From: Nageia nagi
Lineage: Eukaryota; Pinophyta
Direction of reading: 5' to 3'
Assembly (NCBI GenBank): GCA_050084985.1
Contig: JBITNC010000001.1
Span: 204,228,001 to 204,292,000 of the forward strand
DNA length: 64,000 nucleotides
This document shows positions 1-10,105 of this stretch, one piece after another. The notes beneath the pieces were generated by a model that ran no database searches, was not told where the DNA came from, and was given only the letters and a program-made list of their open reading frames with translations. The translations under genes were made by a program, and so were the position numbers. The stretch's first letter is position 1; each line of letters opens with the position of its first letter.

Positions 1-1170
1 AGAGTACAAGGCCTTCAAGTTTGAAATGTTTAGTATAGAAAAAGACTCAAAATAATATCTTATCAACTTTTAGGAGGAGTGCTTGTTAAAATTAGGGCTG
101 AAAGAGAGGTTGATGGTAAAGTTCTTCCCTAGGAATCTAAAAGGTGATGCTATTTAGTGGTTCTATAATTTTCCTAAAGATTGAATTTATTCTTTCAATT
201 CATTTGTCAAATTATTCATGGGACAATATAAACACAACATCAAAGAACAAAGTACTGTTACAAAGTTATGTGCAATGAGACAAGGGGGTAATGAAACTCT
301 AGAAAAGTACATTCCATAGTTTAAAAAGGTATGGCAATTCATTCAAAGCAAGTTAGATGAAAGTTGAATTTGTGTTTATTTAGAGATTATATCTTTACAA
401 TTATCAATTTGCATGATCCTAAGAATAAGAACATGGAATTTGTAGTATTCATACAAGAATTATTGCAAAAAGAAAAAGTTTTTCTTGAGTTAGCAGAACT
501 CAAGTACAAACCTAATCCTTTTAATAAAGAGAGTAGAAGAACATATGTCAAAAAACAAGATAAAATAGTACATGTGGCTAATAAACCTACTTCTCCACCA
601 AAATTGCAAAGATCTACTACTACAAAAGACATGAAGTACACTTTTCCAATCCAACCAAGATTTATTCTAAGGGATCTAATGAAAAGGGGATTATTATAGC
701 CATTGGAAAAATTAGCATAAGATGATAATATTCCTATTGGAAAATCATATTCTTATTGCATGTATCATCAAAGGAAGGGTCATGCTATGAATTTTTGCAA
801 AGCCTTAGAGGCATCCATATTGGATATTATTGCTGAAGGAAAATATTAGTTGATCAAATAGATGTAAATCAAAGACATATAATGAATACAATTTTAATGG
901 ATAAATATGTTTGTGTTGGGTTAAGAAGAGGGTATCCAAGGTGTGCTCCTAATCTAATCACTATAGAGCAACTATCCCACCTGATCCAAAGACATATAGT
1001 ATGATTAAGTAATTAAAAGCTACTTCTACAAAGATTAGTTTATATGATCTTATATCCACATCTAAAACATAGAGAGATCTTATATCCTTTATTCAAAAAG
1101 GAGGTATTTCTTACAAATATGTCTATTGCTATGTTCTTTGAGAAGATGAGAGCTATCAAAGAATGTGATG
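1..1170 (+). pseudogene. gag of element A (5'-incomplete, decayed)
   Basis: Nucleocapsid and capsid region of a Tat-type Gag. The first 350 bases translate, with stops, into a capsid-like stretch including WFYNFPK and a YIP-stop-FKKVW segment, which aligns with the gag of element B. A zinc knuckle of the form C-x2-H-x4-H-x4-C lies at 757-798; the second ligand is His rather than Cys, as is common in Tat elements. The longest open piece is 364-699. The TAG stops fall where Gln or Trp is expected. It begins before the window. Identification as gag is secure; exact limits are not. Confidence 0.75.
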
Positions 1171-1194
1171 CTCTCTTTTTACAAATATAAAAAA

Positions 1195-1665
1195 CTTAAC
1201 AAAGAATTGGTTGATGAATGTTTAGCTTTATATATTACACCTATGATTGATGGATGGGAAATTAAAAGAACAGTAGTAGATAATGGATCAATTGTTAATG
1301 TGTGTTCCCACAAGTTTTTGCTCTAAATCCAAGAAAAAGGTGTAGAAATACCTCTAATGGAAGAAGCTACATTCAAGATTAGGGAATATGATAGCCCATC
1401 TAAAAAATTAGTTGGGATAGCCACAATTATGGTAACTATAAGAGTAAGGACAATTACAGCTAATTTTTAGGTTGTTAATTCTAAATTATCATATAATTTG
1501 TTATTAGAAAGACCTTGGCTTCATGATATGGATGTAGTCCCATCTAAAGTACATGCTAGATTAAAATTTGAATATCAGGATGAGGTCCATATAGTGCTTG
1601 GTGATCCATAGCCATATTCTTTTTGCAATGCAATAGATTTTGAAGAATTTACAATGACTTGTTGA
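1195..1665 (+). pseudogene. Retropepsin (aspartic protease) of element A
   Basis: This domain would cleave the Gag-Pol polyprotein. The active-site segment reads VVDNGSIVNVC (about 1276-1310), matching the D-(S/G)-G-(A/S) motif with the second position changed to Asn. Downstream are the family landmarks SYNLLLERPWLH and VPSKVHARLKFEY, which in Tat proteases follow the flap region. A TAG stop interrupts GDP-x-PYSF near 1610. Element B has the matching domain at 35600-36050. The remaining sequence to 1965 is linker; an open piece from 1766 runs into the inserted SMART element. Confidence 0.75.
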
Positions 1666-1969
1666 AGATATTAGATTAGCCCTTAGAGTAAAGTGTACTA
1701 GGGGAAAATGCAAAAAAAAGACTCAAATTACAAAAATAAGAATGGGTACATAAAAAATTGAGAACATGGATCTATTTGCATCCATTAAAAATTTAGGACA
1801 ACCTAAAATTCTATCTATAGAGGATCATAAATGGCATGCTATCCTACTACAGAGCCACCAACGGTGTGGAAATAGTGAATATGAGGAAGGATCTTGCTTT
1901 ATCACATCTATCACTTTTAGTCTAGACAAATCAATAGAAGCACAAATAACTACTAAATTGGGTAAACTC

Positions 1970-2033
1970 TGTTATGAATTGTTACACCAAAAGGTCGACC
2001 TATTAGTGAATCCGCACACCAAAGATCTTAACA
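1970..2033 (-). repeat. SMART LTR, 3' copy in minus orientation
   Basis: 64-bp LTR with TG...CA ends, abutting the target duplication at 1965-1969. It differs from its partner at 6 positions. Confidence 0.88.
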
Positions 2034-2163
2034 TTCCATGACGCTCTGCATCCGACATCATAGGTGGCTCTCACTTGTGGCGGCTCTCATTCTAGTCTTC
2101 TCTAGGTAGCCCTTTCCATAGTAGCCCTTTCCGAGGATTCAAACTTGGGATGTATGGCCTACA

Positions 2164-2172
2164 CTGATACCA
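2164..2172 (-). promoter_or_regulatory. Primer-binding site (initiator tRNA-Met) of the SMART element
   Basis: Minus-strand TGGTATCAG, nine bases complementary to the 3' end of initiator tRNA-Met, placed directly inside the 5' LTR. It sets the element's orientation. Confidence 0.8.
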
Positions 2173-2174
2173 AA

Positions 2175-2238
2175 TGTTATGAACCATTACACCAAAAGGT
2201 CAACCTATTAGTGAATCCGCACACCTAGGATCTTAACA
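2175..2238 (-). repeat. SMART LTR, 5' copy in minus orientation
   Basis: 64-bp LTR. On the minus strand it is followed after two bases by the primer-binding site, which marks it as the 5' LTR. Confidence 0.88.
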
Positions 2239-2243
2239 AACTC

Positions 2244-3700
2244 TTTCCATATCCTTTTATTCCCAAATATATAGTTGAAAATTAAAAATACAAAGGCAGA
2301 GGATAAGGAAAATCTGAACAAGGGATACCTTCATTTCTTAATAATTCAAAAGCATGGATGATTAAAAATGGATTAGGTAGTGACAATAATAGTAATCAAG
2401 CATTGAGATCAATTAAATTTGTGAAAGAATGTAATTTGATGTAATTATTTGATGAAATTGATAGATATCTATGGACTTATGATACTATACCTTTAGAGTT
2501 TGATTTCTTTAGAACTTATGATGATATTTTAGAATATTTTGGGGCACATTCAGAGTTTCCTAAATCTAATGAAAAGAGGCAAGTTAGTTATATTCTTAAT
2601 GAGTATGCATATTTTGATCAAGAAGTGAATTTCAATGAAGTGTTTTAAGTTCAACCAGAGGATAATGTTATAGATAGAATATAAGGATTAGAGGAACTGC
2701 CTTCCCTATTGCAAAAAATAAAAGATGAGCTTATATTTCCAGCTAAAGAATTGGTAAATGTCAATATTGGGACTACTGATGAGCAAAAATTAGTTCAAGT
2801 TAGGGCAACCCTCCCTACACCACAATAGGAAAGGTACAAAAATAAATTCATTGAACATCATAAAATTTTTGATTAGTATTATGATGATATTCCTAGTTTA
2901 GATCTTTCATTTGTTATGCATAATTTACCACTCAAAGAGGGGGTTAAGCCAATCAAGAAAAATACATCCTTCAAAACCTTTGTTAGTCAAGAAAGAAATA
3001 GAGAAGTATTTGAATGCTAAATTTATTAAACCAATTGATTATTTTGATTGGATGGCTATAATTATTTCAATTACAAAGCCAATTAGGGAAATAAGGGTTT
3101 ACAATGACTTTTGTGATATTAATAATACTTTTTCTAAAGATGATTTCCAATTGCCCAATATTGATATGATTATGGATAGCATAGCTAGTCATGATACATT
3201 GTATTTCATGGATGGTTTTCCCTATTATAATAAAATACTAATCAATTCAACTGACCAACATAAGACTACTTTCACCACTCCATGGGGAAAGTTTTGTTGG
3301 AAGGTTATACCTTTTGGACTAAAAAATGTAGGTGCCACTTACCAAATTGCTAGGGTCTCAATGTTTCATGAGTACATCCATAAATCAATTGAGGTATATA
3401 TTGATGACATCTTAGTAAAGTCAAAATAAGGCCAAGATAATTTAGACTTGCTTGAGGAGGTCTTCTAAATTTTGAAAAGGTACAAACTTAGACTTAAACC
3501 TCAAAAATGTGCTTTTGGTGTTACTTATGGAAAGTTAATTTGTTTTATGTTATCTAAAAGAGGAATTGAAGTAGATCCCAAAAAATTAAAATCTATAATT
3601 AGCATGCCTCCCCCAAAGAATCTAAAGTAATTAAGGAGTATCCAAGGAGATATTAATTTGGTAAGAAGGTTCATTTCCTAATTAGGAGATAAGTGTAGAC
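2244..3700 (+). pseudogene. Reverse transcriptase of element A with its N-terminal linker
   Basis: From 2244 to about 2900 is a linker resembling the pre-RT spacer of Tat elements. The RT core runs about 2900-3640. Seen in order: a fingers segment IKPIDYFDW, the palm motif FMDGFPYYNKI with the first catalytic Asp, the TPWGKFCWKVIPFGLKN stretch typical of Tat, and the active-site box YIDD at 3397-3408 with both Asp residues kept. The thumb has LKPQKCAFGVTYGKL. There is a one-base frameshift near 2955-2965, a TAA just after YIDD, and further stops. The longest open part is 2911-3429. The RT call is secure and Tat affiliation strong. Confidence 0.88.
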
Positions 3701-4260
3701 CCTTCACTCGTATATTGAAAAAGGATGTTAAATTTGTATAGGATGATAAATGCTAAAAATTGAGGGTATTAAAAAATATTTGGTTAACCCTCCTACTCTA
3801 GTGCCTATGGATTTTTCAAACCTCTTTATTTGTACATCTTAGCTACATTGTATGCCTTTGGAGAAATGTTGTGCCAAAAGGATGAAGAAAATAAGGAACG
3901 AGCCACCTATTACCTTAGAAAAACTTTGGTTGATTACAAAAATAGGTATACTCTAATGGAAAAACTTTGCTATTGTAATATATTCATACTAAAAAATTAA
4001 GATACTATCTATTGTATTACACTACATTTGTTGTTAGCCCTATTAATCCATTGAAATATCTTATGGAAAAGCATCATTTATCAAGCAAGTTAGCAAAATG
4101 GCTAATCTTATTGCAATATTTTGATATAAATATGGTAAAATAGAAGTTTACAAAAGGGAAGGCCATTACATATTTGATAGCTCAATTCCCTTAGAATGAT
4201 GAAGCAATTACCCATGAAATTTTTTTGGATGAATATGAAGAAGATCTACACCATTAGCAA
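3700..4260 (+). pseudogene. RNase H (classical, RT-linked) of element A, heavily decayed
   Basis: This domain removes the RNA strand during reverse transcription. Only pieces align: a FGEMLCQKDE segment near 3855, a TYYLRKTL strip near 3905, and near 4095-4200 the C-terminal consensus KWLILLQYFDINMV and KAITYLIAQFP, which in Tat elements closes the RNase H domain. Several frame changes and stops prevent a continuous reading. The identification rests on position between RT and the second RNase H and on these short strips. Confidence 0.65.
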
Positions 4261-4329
4261 TGAGTAGACCTAACAGAAGGATGTGAGTAGTGTTATTTTT
4301 ATGAGATGTCCATATCTAATGAATATGCA

Positions 4330-4640
4330 TATCTCATAGAAGATGAATCCAATGTGTATATGTTGTACTTTGATGGATCTAAATGTTCTTATGGAGTAGG
4401 GGCATGTATTGTCTTGGTTTATCCTACAAATGAGGTAATCCCCATGGCTTACAAACTTGGTTTTGAATGTATAAATAAAAGGTAGAATATGAAGCTTTGA
4501 TATTGACTCTGAAAGTAGTTGTCACATTGAGAATTAAAGATTTAGATATTTATGGTGATTCATAGATTGTAATTAACCAAGTACAAGATATTTTCAATAC
4601 AAAGGATATAAGGTAGTGGTTAATGATTTATTAGATTAGT
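4330..4640 (+). pseudogene. Archaeal-type RNase H (second RNase H) of element A
   Basis: Second RNase H domain, placed between the classical RNase H and integrase as in Tat elements. It starts MYMLYFDGSKCSYGVGACIV, holding the first catalytic Asp in YFDGS. After a frame break near 4480 it continues VEYEALILTLKVVV with the catalytic Glu. It then gives a DIYGDS box with the next Asp, followed by a TAG where Glu or Gln is expected. Archaeal-type enzymes are recognised by the EYEAL and GDS...VINQV spacing seen here. The domain is non-functional. Confidence 0.8.
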
Positions 4641-4649
4641 TTCATAGAT

Positions 4650-6096
4650 ATACTATTCACAATATCCCATGGACTAATAAAAAGTATGCAAATGCCATGA
4701 CAAGTGCAGTTTCTCTTACACCAATTGAGATTGAGAATGAAGAGACCATTTTGAAAATTTGTAAGCTTGGTACACCATCTTATAATGAAGATAAGCATGA
4801 AATATAGACTTGTTTTATTGCTAAGGAGAATGATTTTCAAAATTAGTATTTTGACATTTACAAATATTTGAAGCATAAAATAATTCCTAATGATTATGAT
4901 AGAAATGAAAAGGTGAGGTTAAAAAGGACTACTATTAAGTATATTATCATTGGTGAGGTATTGTATAGGTATTTTAATGGTGCTTTATTGATATGTCTAA
5001 CACAATATGAGATAGATACAACATTAGAACAAGCTCATCATGGTTTATGTGGAAGCCATTTTCATGCAAAAGAATTGTATACTAATATTTTATGCATTGG
5101 TTATTATTGGCCCAAAATGGAGGAAGAATGTAAAGCTCATGTGAAGACTTGTTTACAATGTCAAAAGCATGCTAATCTAGAAAAATAACCCACTCAAGAG
5201 TTAAATTCAATTGTCTCACCATGGCCATTTTCTACTTGGGGCATAGATTTGATTAGGATTATTAATCCTCACTTAAGGGAACATCACAAATTTGTCATTA
5301 CAGCCACATAGTTCACTACAAAATGACTTGAAGTTATTCCTATGAAATTAGTCACCCAAGATAAGATCATTACATTCCTAGTTGAAAACATCATTACAAG
5401 ATTTGGTGTGTCACAAAGGTTGATTATGGAAAATGGACCTAACTTCAAAGGTAATGAAATGAAGGCCTTTTGTAAGAAATTTCATATTGTGCAAACATTC
5501 TCTTCAATTTACTATCCTCAAGGTAATGGTCAATATGAAGCTTCTAACAAGACCATCAAGAGTATTTTGTCAAAAACTTGGGATAAATATAAAAGAGATT
5601 GGCATGAGCAACTACCATACGTACTATGGGCATATAGGAAAAGTATTAGAACAACCATCAGGTAACACCATTTTCATTAGTGTATGGAGATGAAGTTATA
5701 GTAGCATTGGAATTAGAACTCCCTTCCTTAAGGATTTCATTGCAAGGAGATATAGCATATGAGAATGCAAGAAAATCTAGATTGTAGTAATTAGATTCAT
5801 TGGATAAGAAGAGATTAAGAGCAATTGAACATCAAAATATATATCATGCAAAACTAAAAGGAGCATTTGGAAAGAAGATAAAGGAAAAAGAGTTCAAAGT
5901 GAGAGATTTAGAGCTGAAAGAGAACATAAATAAGATAGCTACAAATGATGAATTCAAAGGCAAATTTGAACCAAATTGGCTAGGCCCATTTATTGTAGTG
6001 GAAGCAACAGGATCAAGAGCTTACAAGTTATCATCCATGGATGAAAAAGAACCAAAGACCTTCAATGCCACTCATCTTAAATGCTTTTTTATGTAA
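4650..6096 (+). pseudogene. Integrase of element A
   Basis: Integrase would insert the cDNA into the genome. The linker is 4650-4860. The zinc domain has His pairs in AHHGLCGSHFH and the Cys pair in CLQCQ (about 5030-5165), then a TAA after LEK. The catalytic core holds the first Asp in WGIDLI (about 5238). At the second acidic position the sequence reads MENGPNF where the family has Asp-Asn-Gly, so Asp is replaced by Glu. The third residue, Glu, is kept in GQYEASNK. A frameshift lies near 5660. The C-terminal part, 5800-6096, ends in LGPFIVVEA, a GPY/F-like module, and stops at 6094-6096. The match to element B is close. Confidence 0.87.
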
Positions 6097-6328
6097 ATAT
6101 AGTGGCTTTGTACCTTGCAACTTATAAAATATCTTGAGCAAGGTACTTGTACCATAGTTTTTCCCTTTTAGTTTTTCATTATATTGTACTATTTTCACAT
6201 AGCTAATGGTGTGTATTACTATCTATATGCCACCAATTGCATATTTTTCAAAAAAATATACTAATGAAAAAGACAAAAAGAAAAAAAGACAAAAAAGACT
6301 GTTGATAATATAATGTCTACGAGCCATG
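6097..6328 (+). other. 3' UTR of element A before the tandem repeat
   Basis: AT-rich untranslated sequence after the integrase stop, ending in an A-rich run near 6256-6300. No ORF or signal is visible. Element B carries a solo LTR at the comparable place. Confidence 0.5.
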
Positions 6329-6690
6329 GACATAAAATGCTAGGTCATCAATGGCCAATGATACAGCTAGTGAGAGTTCACTCACTTAAAAGATAAATCA
6401 ATAATGAAGCCATGAGTAAGATGTTGATATTGGCTCATCCCTAGTGGATTATGTGACTTGATATGTATCCACATGGTTTTTTATTTGAACCATACAAAGC
6501 ATAATATCTTTGATAGATATAAAAAATATGATCATCGATGACCAATGATATGGCTCGTGCAATTTTACTCACTTAAAAGATAAACCAATGATGTAGTTGT
6601 AAGTAGATTTCCAATATTGACTCATCATTAATGAATGATGTAACTCAATATGTATCCAAATTATTTTCATGTAGGGTATATCTAATACTT
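6329..6690 (+). repeat. UTR tandem repeat, two units of about 187 bp
   Basis: Two diverged tandem units start at 6329 and 6516. Each contains a TCACTCACTTAAA segment, a TGATGT/AAGC segment and a TATGTATCCA segment in the same order. The same two-unit repeat with a period near 192 recurs at 39384-39760 and 54878-55250, always between integrase and the 3' LTR. It is therefore a conserved part of this family's 3' UTR. Confidence 0.75.
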
Positions 6691-6724
6691 TTCTATAGGT
6701 ATCTACATCACAAAGAAGGAATGA

Positions 6725-6839
6725 AGGTACATTGATTATCATTATTCATTTAATATCATATTTCTCATATATGCTTCAATAATATATTGTAGGCAAATAG
6801 TGCATCAATTTATCATTTATGCATTATTTGAGATCTACA
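6725..6839 (+). repeat. 3' end of the element A 3' LTR (internally deleted)
   Basis: About 115 bp matching the last part of the LTR at 33418-34041, including the run TATGCATTATTT and the terminal TCTACA. The first several hundred bases of the LTR and the polypurine tract are missing, so the LTR is a deletion remnant. Confidence 0.6.
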
Positions 6840-9800
6840 ACATGTGGAGAGACCATACCAAGGATAAACTTGAGAGAAACTCACTAAACAATATATAGCA
6901 AATGGAAAGCAATCAACTCTACATCTAATCAACAAATCTTAGCCTACCTTTGAGATGAATAAAGGATTTCTAGATTAGATTATTCTTACAATAAAGAGGT
7001 AACTGGGTTGCATTCCAACTATAATTAAGATGAATTTTGACTACAATTTGATGATTTTATGATAATAAATTTTGTAAAGTAGGTTGTATCGAGGCTACTA
7101 ATAGGTTACAACTGGGTAGCTTCTAAACTTATTTTGTTAGTAGTATTTTGTTGCATCTTATTTTAACTACCACCAAGTATAGTTAGGTAGTGGTTTCCTA
7201 TTTTGGAAACCATTTTGTAATAGGTTTTTTTGGGGTTCGAAAAAACTCCTCATCACTTTTTGATAATATAATTTACTATTATTATCAAAATTGTGATTAA
7301 AACCTCCAACTGAGCTGAACCAAAATATAATGTATTTCATGGCTCTATCTATCCTATGCCTGGATCCTTATTCTGCTACTTGTAGAATACTAAACAAAGA
7401 AAATAATTTTTCCTTTTTTCTAAAAACCATACATGTCTAATAATATTCATATTTGTGGATGAGTTCAATATCCCACAAGAAGAGGGATAAATTATACCAG
7501 CATTCCATTTTACCTTCTGTCTATTATTTATGTGGTACTTTCTATAGGACATGGTTGATTGAGCATCTTGGACTATTATTATTTTCTATATTTAGCCTAT
7601 AGAATATTATTCTTAAAAAGGTTGAAACTCCATAAGAATAGAAATTAGTTAAGTTGAATAGTTTACCAAATATAGTAGTAATAGTTCCCTTGATATTAGA
7701 AGTTATTCATGGTGCTATTGAGTTGGCATCTTCTTCATTCTGGTGCTTCTAAATTTCTAAGGATGGTTCTATACATGTATTTCTATAGTAATCTTTATGC
7801 AATAATTTCTAAAGTACATTCTACAATATTTCTAGACATCATCCTATAGACCATAGAAACCATCCAACACACCAAAAAATATATGAGTAGTAGCTAATAC
7901 AAATAATTTATCAAAAATATCACTCATATCTATCCATTAAAAATTCAAGCATAAGTTACTCATTGTAGCAAAACTTATCAAATTATCCATGCATATCTCC
8001 AAAATATAAATAGTTTAGTGTTATATGAATAGGAAAATAAATGAAAGAATTAGTCTAAATTCTAGACTCATCATAGTAGAGGTAGTAATTGTTAACACAT
8101 GTTTTTTATAGGGATTGAGGTGTGTATCTTACAATAGTTTGAAAGTTGCTATGGATTTTAAAGAAAGTGTAAAATAATGAAAAGAAAAGGAGACAAGAAT
8201 ATTCAATACTAATAAGATGATAGAAAAATTCATAGTGAAGTAGTGTCTAAGGTTTCTTAGTTCTAGATAAGTCAAGAAGTCTCATTCGAAGTCTTCCAAC
8301 TTAAAAATAGAATAACTCAAGTCCAATATATTCTCAAGAGGAATGAGGAGAAAGTTTTTTTTAGATATACCTAAGTGTAACAAAAAAAAGGTAAACAAAA
8401 GAAAACATGATACAACATATGTACACAAACTTTGTTTCAAATGAGAAAGTCTAGTTTGATGTCATAGAATGAAGAAAATATTAAAATACATCCACTTACT
8501 ATGCAAAACTATGTATAGGCAACGATTTAGGAATGATTCAAGAACTTTTTTAAAAAAAAATTAAAAACAAATCCTACAATTTGAAAATTTTCAAGAAGAG
8601 TGAAAGAATTCAAATCATCCAAAAAAGCTCTAAAAATATTGAATCAATAATCCCATAAATGAAAAATTGTTTTATTTCAATTATTCCACAACTTTGTATT
8701 AAATTTGTGCCAAAATTACAAGGATACATCAATTTGCTAATTTTCCACAAATTTTCTCTAAAAACATTCTCCTCAAAAAATGACTTCCTATGGTTCATAG
8801 ACTTTTTAGGTCAAAAGTTTGAGTGTTTCCCTAATTATAAAAATCTATTTTTGGGAGTTTAAAACTAAGTAAAATTACAATTTGAGTTATGGGAGCAACA
8901 TATTCATCCCATCAAAGTTTCACTAAATCATTCATATAATTTTCTATCAATTGTTAATATAATTCAAACTTAAATAACAAGCATTTTACATTCTATAATA
9001 TCCAAAAATTAAATCAACATCCATCATACAATCACTATGAATTAATTCCATTCACATTTGTCATATTAATACAAATTGCTATTTCTAAACTTGTTTACAA
9101 TAACATTTAAGGCCACATACATTAGCTTTTACAAATTTGTATCTCATATTGAGATATAAAAAAATATTAAATCCTTTTTAATTACAAATATGGTCTCATA
9201 ACTTCTCCACCCGTAAATCTTCATTCACCAAGATAGTCACTTAGGGAACCACTTGATGGATACTTTAGTTGGATCAAAGACAACACTTTATATGAATTTC
9301 ACTAGATGTGCATACATTTCATTATGTCTCAATTATTGGTTAAGTTGATCATGTGTTTGATCTTATTGCGACTTAAGTCTCATGTTTGATTCCCACTATG
9401 AGACATACATGCTATGTAATGGCCTACTACAACTATTTGTCCTTTAGATCAATTGGTCTCTTATGGATGTTAATATACTTTATTATTACCTTTACTTAAA
9501 AGCATTAATTTATTTTCCATGAATTAAACATAATGATAATATAACATTTCAACATCTATTGAAAACAAGTTACCATACTCTAAATTTCAATCAAATGTGC
9601 ACAAATATTACCACAAAAAATAAAACAAACTTCAATTTAATTTTTCCTTTAACTTTACTCTTATTTATCCCTAGATAAAAAGAGTAATGAATTAGAATTC
9701 AAAGTAAACATATCACAACTTTAGTTCTATTCTTAAACATAAATACTCATTAATATTTTAAACTTTTTTTTTCAAATATTAAAAGATATAATCTATTTTT

Positions 9801-9896
9801 TTATAATTTAATTTAAATGAAAGTAATAAATTATTTAATATTTTAACATCCTTAAGTTAATATTTTAAAAGAGTAGTTTTTAAATTATTATATATA
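6840..9896. other. AT-rich stretch without recognisable genes
   Basis: About 3 kb of low-complexity, stop-rich sequence. The short ORFs on both strands near 8610-8862 overlap each other and show no family motifs. I see no LTR pair or tRNA. It is probably very old decayed repeat DNA. Confidence 0.5.
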
Positions 9897-10105
9897 TAAG
9901 TTTTGGTGGGCCCACATAGTGCCTTCTGGAACCCATGGCCTCACCCACTTGTTTGACCCTCCATTCAACATGCGCATGATTCTCTAGAGGGTACACTGCC
10001 AGAGGATGCCACGATAACGATGGGAGGCTAGTCTTGCCCCTCCATATTAGGGTGTCGATGCAACTAAGTGACTGGCACCATGCAACCTCCCTCATATAAT
10101 GTCCT
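9897..10105. other. GC-richer patch, possible short non-autonomous element
   Basis: About 210 bp clearly richer in G+C and CpG (four CpG sites) than the surroundings. It contains the palindrome GGTGGGCCCAC-like block at its left end. AT-rich inverted stretches (about 9885-9903 and 10143-10165) and an A10 run near 10118 lie around it. A SINE or MITE is possible, but I could not find convincing A/B boxes or a clear target duplication. An 87-codon minus-strand ORF covers it but has no recognisable motif and is probably chance. Confidence 0.3.

Larger units (their letters stand above)
1970..2238 (-). mobile_element. SMART/TRIM-type miniature LTR retrotransposon, 269 bp
   Basis: Two 64-bp direct repeats (1970-2033 and 2175-2238, 6 differences) begin TGTTA and end TAACA, as LTRs should. 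They are flanked by a perfect 5-bp target duplication AACTC at 1965-1969 and 2239-2243. Read on the minus strand, the repeat at 2175-2238 is followed at 2172-2164 by TGGTATCAG, which matches the start of the initiator tRNA-Met primer-binding site. There is no coding capacity. Removing it rejoins the element A reading frame (GKL then FPYPFIPKY), which aligns with element B near 36360. The insert has about 7 CpG sites, far more than its host, so it is younger. The size fits the plant SMART class; mobilisation must be in trans. Confidence 0.9.
1..6839 (+). mobile_element. Element A: Tat-like Ty3/gypsy retrotransposon, 5' end outside window
   Basis: Decayed polyprotein in the order gag, protease, RT, RNase H, archaeal-type RNase H, integrase, then a 3' UTR with a tandem repeat and a short LTR 3' remnant ending in TCTACA at 6839. 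The second RNase H between RNase H and integrase is diagnostic of the plant Tat lineage. All domains lie on the + strand but are split by stops and frameshifts, so the element is dead. The 5' LTR and the start of gag precede base 1. A small LTR element has inserted at 1970-2238. The integrase, UTR repeat and LTR end match element B (33418-41424), so A and B are one family. Confidence 0.85.

Noticed and set aside
387-641. Minus-strand ORF of 84 codons
   Set aside because: Antisense shadow of element A gag with no motif of its own.
2034-2174. Small host gene or ncRNA in the GC-rich internal part of the SMART insert
   Set aside because: It is bounded by LTRs and contains a primer-binding site; no ORF of note.
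8610-8862. Overlapping ORFs on both strands
   Set aside because: Low-complexity, mutually antisense, with no conserved motif; expected by chance in AT-rich DNA.
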